NCBI GenBank assembly: GCA_030832235.1
Contig: JAURJO010000445.1
Coordinates: 1 to 7,478 of the forward strand
From: Verrucomicrobiota bacterium
Lineage (GTDB): Bacteria > Verrucomicrobiota > Verrucomicrobiia > Opitutales > Opitutaceae
Length of the DNA stretch: 7,478 nt
Direction of reading: 5' to 3'
Every line of letters starts with the position of its first letter. Within the stretch, counting starts at the first letter, position 1. The notes below the pieces were generated by a model that worked only from the letters and a program-made list of their open reading frames with translations, was not told the origin of the DNA and ran no database searches. The translations under genes and the position numbers were made by a program. Positions 1 through 4,776 of the stretch are shown one piece after another.

Positions 1-1326
1 CGGGCTTTCGGTGAGGCGATCGCTCGCGTGCGCGCCACCTCACGCCCGATGCTGATCGAGGCGCACACCCTTCGACTCCGCGGCCACGCCGCCTACGACA
101 CTTGCGACTACCTCGCTCCTGGAGAAAACGACGGTTTCCTCTCGCGCGATCCCCTGCCGAAGGCGCGGGCACGCCTCGTGACCCTGCTCGGCGCCGCGCG
201 CGTCGACGCCGCCGACGCCGAGATCGCGGGCTTCCTGGAAGCCTGCGTGAAGACTTCCCTCGGCGTTCCGCGCCCCGAGGCCGCCGGCATGGAAAAGGAC
301 GTCTTCGCCCCGGATGCCGCCCCGCTGCCGTGGCGGGCGGAGCCGTCCAAACCCGACTCCCTGAATCTGGCGCAAGCGCTCAACCTCGGCCTGCGTAAAA
401 TTCTCACGGAACGCCCGGAGTCGCTGGTCCTCGGACAGGACATCGGCACCTACGGCGGCGCCTTCAAGGTCACCGACGGGCTCCTGCGCGAGTTCGGCCG
501 CCCCCGCGTGATGAACACCCCGCTGGCCGAGAGCGCCTGCACGGGCTACGCGATCGGCCTCGCGCTCAACGGGCACCGGCCGATCGAGGAGTTCCAATTC
601 GCCGACTTCGCCACCGAGGCGACCACGCAAATCACACTCAACGCGGCGACGATGCATTTCCGCTCCGGCGCCGCCTGCCCGCTCGTGTTGCGCCTGCCAT
701 GCGGCGGAGGCCTCACCTTCGGCTCATTTCATTCACAGGAGCTCGAGGCGTTCTTCCTCTCCATGCCTGGGCTGAAAGGCATCTACCCCTCGACGCCACA
801 GGACGCCTTCAACGCGCTGCTCGCCGCCTACGAGGACCCCAACCCCGTGCTCATTTTCGAACACAAGGGGCTTTACCGCCGCGGCAAAGCGCCGGTGGTT
901 TGGGATCCCGCGTACCGCTCCGTCTGGCAACCGCGCCACGTGCACGCTGGCGATCATACGACACTCGTCACTTACGGGGAAATGACCCTCGTCGCCGAAG
1001 AGGCCGCGAAATACTTCGAGGGGGAGTACGACGTGAAATTCGACGTCTGGGACCTGCGCGCCTTGGCGCCGCTGCGCCTGGACGAAATCCGCGCTTCGCT
1101 CGCCCGCACGGGCCGGCTGATCGTGCTGCACGAAGGACGCCGCACCCACGGTTTTGGCGCCGAGCTCGTCGCGCGGCTGACGGAGGAGAACTTCGGTGCG
1201 CTCAAGGCGCCGCCCCTGCGGATCGCGGCAATGGACCTGCCGGTGCCGTTCGCCCCGGAACTGGAACGCGCCTACCGTCCCACCCTCGAATCGGTGATCG
1301 ACCGCGTCGCAGCTTGGCTGGGCTGA
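1..1326 (+). CDS. 2-oxo acid dehydrogenase E1, alpha-beta fusion (5' end missing)
   Basis: This is the thiamine-diphosphate-dependent E1 component of a 2-oxo acid dehydrogenase complex (pyruvate or branched-chain type), which decarboxylates the keto acid and passes the acyl group to the E2 lipoyl domain in the cytoplasm. The frame is open from base 1, so the start and most of the alpha part, including its thiamine-binding motif, lie outside the window. The first ~95 codons match the alpha-subunit C-terminus (PMLIEAHTLRLRGHAAYD). After a short linker, a complete beta subunit begins near base 358 (LNLAQALNLGLRKIL). It contains VLGQDIGTYGGAFKVT, the PLAES segment whose Glu (529-531) is the likely cofactor-activating residue, FHSQELEA with the conserved His at 730-732, the PSTPQDA segment, and NPVLIFEHKGLYR. 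The stop lies 4 bases before kdsC, suggesting co-transcription. Family is confident; substrate (pyruvate, 2-oxoisovalerate or other) cannot be told from the sequence. Confidence 0.9.
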   Translation, partial: RAFGEAIARVRATSRPMLIEAHTLRLRGHAAYDTCDYLAPGENDGFLSRDPLPKARARLVTLLGAARVDAADAEIAGFLEACVKTSLGVPRPEAAGMEKDVFAPDAAPLPWRAEPSKPDSLNLAQALNLGLRKILTERPESLVLGQDIGTYGGAFKVTDGLLREFGRPRVMNTPLAESACTGYAIGLALNGHRPIEEFQFADFATEATTQITLNAATMHFRSGAACPLVLRLPCGGGLTFGSFHSQELEAFFLSMPGLKGIYPSTPQDAFNALLAAYEDPNPVLIFEHKGLYRRGKAPVVWDPAYRSVWQPRHVHAGDHTTLVTYGEMTLVAEEAAKYFEGEYDVKFDVWDLRALAPLRLDEIRASLARTGRLIVLHEGRRTHGFGAELVARLTEENFGALKAPPLRIAAMDLPVPFAPELERAYRPTLESVIDRVAAWLG

Positions 1327-1330
1327 GACC

Positions 1331-1870
1331 ATGCCGCCCGCCGCCCGCTCCCGTCGTCTCCCCGCCCCGAACGCGGCCCGCTGGGCCCGCGTGCGGCTAT
1401 TCGCGATGGACGTGGACGGCGTACTGACTGACGGCACGGTGCACATTTCATCCGACGGTTCGGAGTCGAAGGCCTTTTCCATCCTCGATGGCCACGGTCT
1501 GCGCCGCCTCGCCCGGGCCGGCATCGCCGTGGCGTGGATCAGCGGGCGCGCCTCCGACGCGACAACCGCGCGGGCGAAGGAACTCGCGATCCCGCACGTG
1601 ATCCAAGGACCCGTGGAAAAACTCACCTCGCTGCGGGCGCTGGCCGGCCGGCTTGGGCTAGGCGCCGCGGAATGCGCGTACATGGGAGACGACGAGATCG
1701 ATGTCGCGGCGATGCGCTGGGCAGGTATCGCGATCGCCCCTCCCGGCGCGATGCCCGTCGCGCTCGATGTCGCCCATCTAATCACGCGTCGCTCCGGCGG
1801 CCACGGAGCCGTGCGCGAGATTTGCGAAGTGCTCCTCGCGGCCCACGAGGGAAAGCGAGGCGGGCCGTGA
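1331..1870 (+). CDS. kdsC: 3-deoxy-D-manno-octulosonate 8-phosphate phosphatase
   Basis: KdsC hydrolyses Kdo-8-phosphate to Kdo and phosphate, the step before CMP-Kdo activation in LPS inner-core synthesis; it is a cytoplasmic, Mg-dependent HAD phosphatase of the small cap-less type that works as a tetramer. The 179 residues are close to the usual family length (about 170-190). Visible motifs are: FAMDVDGVLTDG with the nucleophile and acid/base Asp at residues 27 and 29; WISGR (69-73) as motif II; the motif III Lys in GPVEK (97); MGDDEIDVAAM (118-128) as motif IV; and the family-specific RSGGHGAVRE (154-163) near the C-terminus. Glu122 sits where a hydrophobic residue is more usual. ATG 1331 is chosen because it gives the usual short lead before the first motif; no strong ribosome site is seen. 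It is followed by lptC, lptA and lptB, an order known from many Gram-negatives, which strengthens the call. Confidence 0.94.
   Translation: MPPAARSRRLPAPNAARWARVRLFAMDVDGVLTDGTVHISSDGSESKAFSILDGHGLRRLARAGIAVAWISGRASDATTARAKELAIPHVIQGPVEKLTSLRALAGRLGLGAAECAYMGDDEIDVAAMRWAGIAIAPPGAMPVALDVAHLITRRSGGHGAVREICEVLLAAHEGKRGGP
1857..1860 (+). promoter_or_regulatory. Ribosome binding site for the lptC GTG start
   Basis: GAGG lies 6 bases before GTG 1867, inside the end of kdsC. It is the only well-placed Shine-Dalgarno-like core I see in front of any start in the window, and it supports the GTG start rather than a later ATG. Confidence 0.5.
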
Positions 1871-2325
1871 GTCGGAATCATTTCGCCGCCAGCCTCATCG
1901 GTTTGGCCGCAGCCTTGGCCGTGGCATCCGAGCCCGCCGCGCCTGGTCCGAGGCCCCAACCGGCCGCCGCTCCCGCGCACAATTGGGTGCTGCCCGTATT
2001 TTCCGACCGCGAAGGACACCGGCTCATGACGCTGCGTGGCGCCGAAGTGCGGCCTGCTTCGGAGAAAATCACGATTCGCGAGCTGATGGTCACCATCTTC
2101 ACCGGCGATGCCGCGGCGAAAGTCGACAGCGTGCTCATGACCCCGCTCGCGGAATTCCAACCGGGCAAGAATATCGTCTCCGGAAATCAGTCCGTGCGTT
2201 TTCTGCAGGATGACGTCGAGGTCACCGGCGCCCGCTGGACCTTCGATCACGGGGCCAAAAAGGTTTCCATCGGCGAGAACGTCCGCGTTACGTTCCGCGC
2301 CAAGTTGAATGACATCCTGCGATGA
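1867..2325 (+). CDS. lptC: LptC-like LPS export periplasmic protein
   Basis: Probable LptC, which receives LPS from the LptB2FG transporter and hands it to LptA in the periplasm. The 152-residue protein starts at GTG 1867, overlapping the kdsC stop by 4 bases (GTGA). An N-terminal hydrophobic stretch (about residues 5-20, FAASLIGLAAALAVA) is followed by a Pro/Ala-rich linker (22-38). The body (about 50-152) has repeated short beta-strand patterns typical of the OstA/LptC fold: LRGAEVRPASEKITIRELMV (56-75), a middle NIVSGNQSVRFL (102-113), then the closing VEVTGARWTFDHGAKKVSIG (118-137) and ENVRVTF. No catalytic residues are expected. Sequence similarity in this family is low, so the call rests on fold-like pattern, exported N-terminus and position between kdsC and lptA. 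The Ala-rich N-terminus ending AVA-S could be cleaved, whereas E. coli LptC keeps its anchor. Otherwise it could be a second OstA-like protein. Confidence 0.72.
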   Translation: MSRNHFAASLIGLAAALAVASEPAAPGPRPQPAAAPAHNWVLPVFSDREGHRLMTLRGAEVRPASEKITIRELMVTIFTGDAAAKVDSVLMTPLAEFQPGKNIVSGNQSVRFLQDDVEVTGARWTFDHGAKKVSIGENVRVTFRAKLNDILR

Positions 2326-2933
2326 TCCTGCGCCGCGCCCTCGCCCTCCTCCTGCTCGGCGCCGCGCCGGCTCCGCTGATACTGGCCGCCGAGACAACCG
2401 CTACCCGCCCCGCCCAGGCGCCGGCGCCGGTCGAAACCGTGGTGCAGAGCGACCAATTTGAGATGGTGAGCTCCGCAAAGGAGACAACCTTCACCTATCG
2501 CGGGAACGTGCGGGTGACGGCGACCAACATGACGCTCACGTGCGACAATCTCGTGATCATCGCACGCCGCTCCGGCGACCCTGCGCTGCTGGTGGGCAAG
2601 CAGGAGCGCCTGAAATCTCTCTTGGCCACCGGCCGCGTGCGGATTGTGCAGGACGACCGCGAGGCCACCGCCGGCCGCGCCGAAGTGCTGCCCGACGACG
2701 ACAAGGTCATTCTCACCGAAAGCCCGGTGGTGCGCAGCACGAAGGATGGCTGGGAGCAGCGCGGCGACCGGATGGAGCTCCACCGCGGGGAACGCCGGGC
2801 CGTGATCCCGAGCAATCCACGCACGGTGCTGCCCGCGCTTAAGGACCTCGGTTACGACAAACTGCCCGCGCGCAAGGGTCCGGCTCCGGCGAACGCGCCG
2901 CCGGCCGCAAGCCCGTCGACGCCCAAGCCATGA
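2322..2933 (+). CDS. lptA: LptA / OstA-like LPS transport protein
   Basis: LptA forms the periplasmic beta-jellyroll bridge along which LPS slides from LptC to LptD in the outer membrane. The 203-residue protein begins with a signal peptide (basic MILRR, hydrophobic core 6-21, cleavage probably after residue 23 in LILAA-E). The OstA domain runs from about 40 to 165. Diagnostic pieces are VVQSDQFEM (40-48), FTYRGNVRVTATNMTLTCDNL (57-77), the second-repeat ATGRVRIVQDDREATAGRAEV (102-122), then KVILTESPVV (128-137) and GDRMELHRGERR (148-159). The C-terminus (about 183-203) is a Pro/Ala/Lys-rich, probably disordered tail. ATG 2322 overlaps the lptC stop by 4 bases and the gene overlaps lptB by 4 bases, so translation is likely coupled on both sides; no Shine-Dalgarno is seen. 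The placement directly before lptB makes LptA the clear choice over other OstA-domain proteins. Confidence 0.88.
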   Translation: MILRRALALLLLGAAPAPLILAAETTATRPAQAPAPVETVVQSDQFEMVSSAKETTFTYRGNVRVTATNMTLTCDNLVIIARRSGDPALLVGKQERLKSLLATGRVRIVQDDREATAGRAEVLPDDDKVILTESPVVRSTKDGWEQRGDRMELHRGERRAVIPSNPRTVLPALKDLGYDKLPARKGPAPANAPPAASPSTPKP

Positions 2934-3667
2934 GCGACCAACCGGCCGCCACTCTCGAGACCGAGGCGCTCGTCAAGACCTACGGCGACCGCACGGTGGT
3001 CAACGGCGTCACCCTGAGCTTCCGCTCGGGCGAAGTCGTCGGCCTACTCGGACCCAACGGCGCCGGCAAGACCACCACGTTCTACATGGTCGTGGGCCTC
3101 GTCCCCGCGACCGGCGGACGCGTGCGCCTCGACGGCACCGATCTCACGCGCCTGCGCATGCATGATCGCGCCCGCCACGGCATCGGCTATCTCCCGCAGG
3201 AGGCCTCGGTCTTCCGCAAGCTCACCGTCGCCGAAAACATCCTCGCCGTTCTCGAGGCCACGGGCGTCCCGGCCAAGGAGCGCCCCGGCCGCGTCGAGAC
3301 GCACCTCGCCGAGTTGCACCTCACGCACGTCGCCGGGCAAAAGGCCTACACCCTTTCCGGCGGCGAGCGTCGTCGCCTGGAGATTGCCCGCGCTCTGGTC
3401 ACACGTCCGAAGTTCCTTTTGATGGATGAGCCGTTCGCGGCCATCGACCCGATCTCCGTGGCTGAAGTGCAGCGGATCATTCTTCAACTCAAGTCCCGCG
3501 GGATCGGCGTCGTGGTGACGGATCACAACGTACGCGAGACGCTGCGGATCGTCGATCGCGCGTACCTCATCCACGAGGGCAAGGTCCTCACCGAGGGTCC
3601 CGGCGAGTTCCTCATCCGCGATGAGCAGGCGAGGCGCTTTTACCTCGGAGACAGCTTCAAACTCTAG
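2930..3667 (+). CDS. lptB: LPS export ABC transporter ATP-binding protein
   Basis: LptB is the cytoplasmic ATPase dimer that, with the membrane proteins LptF and LptG, extracts LPS from the inner membrane. The 245-residue length is typical. Motifs in order: Walker A GPNGAGKTT (41-49); Q-loop GYLPQEASVFRKLTV (86-100), with the PQEASVFRKL segment characteristic of LptB rather than of amino-acid transporter ATPases; ABC signature LSGGERRRLEIARAL (142-156); Walker B FLLMDEP (162-168) with catalytic Glu167; D-loop AAIDP (170-174); and switch His199 in TDHNVRET. The C-terminal tail GPGEFLIRDEQARRFYLGDSFKL also matches the family, which typically ends in FYLG-D-F. The start overlaps the lptA stop (ATGA). 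No lptF or lptG lies in the window, so the membrane partners are encoded elsewhere, as is common. Confidence 0.96.
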   Translation: MSDQPAATLETEALVKTYGDRTVVNGVTLSFRSGEVVGLLGPNGAGKTTTFYMVVGLVPATGGRVRLDGTDLTRLRMHDRARHGIGYLPQEASVFRKLTVAENILAVLEATGVPAKERPGRVETHLAELHLTHVAGQKAYTLSGGERRRLEIARALVTRPKFLLMDEPFAAIDPISVAEVQRIILQLKSRGIGVVVTDHNVRETLRIVDRAYLIHEGKVLTEGPGEFLIRDEQARRFYLGDSFKL

Positions 3668-3672
3668 GCCCC

Positions 3673-4668
3673 ATGCCCACCCAGAAGGCCGTCCACGGCA
3701 TCACCGTCGCGCACTTTCTCGAAAGCCACCGCGAGAAGCTCCGCATGGACCTCGTCGTCGGCGAGGCCGGCCTCGGCCGCTTCATCCAGGAGGGCACGAT
3801 CAACCGGCCCGCCCTCGCGCTCACCGGATTCTTCAAGTACTTCGCGAACAAGCGCATCCAGGTGATCGGCGCCGCGGAGATGACCTACCTCAAGACGTTG
3901 GAGACCCGCCGGCAGAAGGCGATTCTTCAGCGGATGACGCAGCGGAACATCCCCTGCCTGGTCCTCACGCGCAATTACCAGCCGACACCGCCGATGCTCG
4001 AGGTCGCCGGCGAGATGAACCTGCCGCTCATCCGCACGCCGATGATCACCAAAAACTGGATCAACCTCGCGACGCTCGCGATCGACAACGAGTTCGCGCC
4101 GCAGGGCACGGAGCACGCCACAACCCTCGACATCAAGGGCGTCGGCGTGATGCTCCGCGGCGATTCCGGCATCGGAAAAAGCGAGTGCGCCCTGGCCCTC
4201 ATCGAGCGCGGCCACTCACTCGTCGCCGACGATCTCACCGTCATCCGCCTCCTCGATGAGCGCGAGCTCATGGCCTCCAGCCGTCCGCTTAACCGCGGCT
4301 ACATGGAGTGTCGCGGCATCGGCATCATCAACGTCGCCGAGATGTTCGGCGTGAAATGCGTCCGCCGCGAGAAGCGCATCGACATGGTCATCACGCTACG
4401 CGAGTGGACCCCCGAGGTGGTCGAGGAGCGCACCGGTCTCGAGGAAAACTTTTACGATATCCTCGGGATGCGTGTACCCCACATCGAGCTGTACGTCCGG
4501 CCCGGCCGCGACATCGCGCGCCTCGTGGAGGTCGCCGCCCTCACCCACGCACTGAAACTCATGGGGCATGATCCGGCGCGCGACTTCAACGACCGGCTGA
4601 TCGCCCACATGAGCGCGCAAGGCCAGGAGCCCGCGCCCACGCGCATCAAGCCGCTCGCGCGGGAGTAA
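3673..4668 (+). CDS. hprK: HPr kinase/phosphorylase
   Basis: HprK is a hexameric bifunctional enzyme that phosphorylates a Ser of HPr (or a relative) with ATP or PPi and removes the phosphate by phosphorolysis, tying carbon and energy status to regulation. The 331 residues are slightly longer than the usual ~310-320. The N-terminal domain spans about 8-135 (HGITVAHFLESHREKLRMDLV). The catalytic domain has active-site His148, P-loop RGDSGIGKSE (162-171), the VADD pair (184-187), the family signature MECRGIGIINV (211-221) with Glu212, EERTGL with Arg253, and the C-terminal VRPGRD (275-280). Several motif positions differ from the form I remember: Ala after His148 instead of Gly, Arg243 where LE-W usually has Glu, and Asp280 instead of Asn. 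The core catalytic residues remain. ATG 3673 follows lptB by 5 bases, without an obvious ribosome site. No HPr gene is in the window. In proteobacteria rpoN, hpf and ptsN usually stand between lptB and hprK; here they are absent. Confidence 0.95.
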   Translation: MPTQKAVHGITVAHFLESHREKLRMDLVVGEAGLGRFIQEGTINRPALALTGFFKYFANKRIQVIGAAEMTYLKTLETRRQKAILQRMTQRNIPCLVLTRNYQPTPPMLEVAGEMNLPLIRTPMITKNWINLATLAIDNEFAPQGTEHATTLDIKGVGVMLRGDSGIGKSECALALIERGHSLVADDLTVIRLLDERELMASSRPLNRGYMECRGIGIINVAEMFGVKCVRREKRIDMVITLREWTPEVVEERTGLEENFYDILGMRVPHIELYVRPGRDIARLVEVAALTHALKLMGHDPARDFNDRLIAHMSAQGQEPAPTRIKPLARE

Positions 4669-4690
4669 ATCCCCGCGAGTTCCGTTTAGA
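4654..4690 (+). terminator. Candidate terminator overlapping the hprK stop codon
   Basis: CTCGCGCGGG (4654-4663) pairs with CCCCGCGAG (4671-4679) to give a nine-pair GC-rich stem with one bulged C (4660) and a 7-base loop that contains the TAA stop (4666-4668). It is followed by TTCCGTTTAGATTT, a T-rich but broken tract. This is consistent with a weak intrinsic terminator for the E1-to-hprK unit. The poor T run and the stem lying partly inside the coding sequence keep confidence moderate. Confidence 0.45.
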
Positions 4691-4694
4691 TTTC

Positions 4695-4709
4695 GCCGGT
4701 GAATCCGGC
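4695..4709 (+). other. Short stem-loop in the hprK-receptor gap
   Basis: GCCGG (4695-4699), loop TGAAT, CCGGC (4705-4709): a perfect 5-base-pair inverted repeat with a 5-base loop. It sits directly after the candidate terminator. In a GC-rich genome such a short repeat can arise by chance. It could belong to the receptor leader RNA or be an operator half-site pair. Confidence 0.3.
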
Positions 4710-4711
4710 AT

Positions 4712-4736
4712 TGCCGCGCCGCTGCACCGCGCGGCA
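4712..4736 (+). promoter_or_regulatory. Stem-loop in the probable 5' leader of the receptor gene
   Basis: TGCCGCGC (4712-4719) and GCGCGGCA (4729-4736) form an 8-base-pair perfect stem around a 9-base loop. An alternative, mutually exclusive pairing of GCTGC (4721-4725) with GCAGC (4734-4738) is also possible. It ends 40 bases before the receptor ATG and lacks a following T run, so it is not an intrinsic terminator. The rest of the gap up to 4776 is a pyrimidine-rich tract with no Shine-Dalgarno. I could not pick out a convincing -35/-10 or -24/-12 promoter in the gap. Confidence 0.35.
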
Positions 4737-4776
4737 GCCTCCCGCCTGCCGCTCCCCACCCCGTTTCTTTTCCGTC

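Noticed and set aside
733..2397. A 554-codon open frame on the - strand across E1, kdsC, lptC and the start of lptA
   Set aside because: It is antisense to four recognisable genes, its translation is Arg/Gly/Ala-rich low complexity with no motif I know, and long antisense frames are expected opposite GC-rich codons.
3621..4259. A 212-codon + strand frame overlapping the lptB end and the first half of hprK
   Set aside because: It is Arg/Pro/His-rich, out of frame with the well-supported hprK, and has no recognisable domain.
4685..4690. TTTAGA as a -10 box for the receptor
   Set aside because: It matches the consensus poorly and has no -35-like hexamer at the right distance upstream; it fits better as the T-rich tail of the candidate terminator.
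4695..4720. Possible sigma-54 (-24/-12) promoter using GG 4698-4699 and TTGC 4711-4714
   Set aside because: The GG and GC doublets are 15 bases apart rather than the required 12, and the surrounding bases do not match.
4699..4776. GTG 4699 as an upstream start of the receptor
   Set aside because: It would add 26 residues rich in Pro, Arg and Cys ahead of a good signal peptide that begins at ATG 4777, and would place the start inside a stem-loop.
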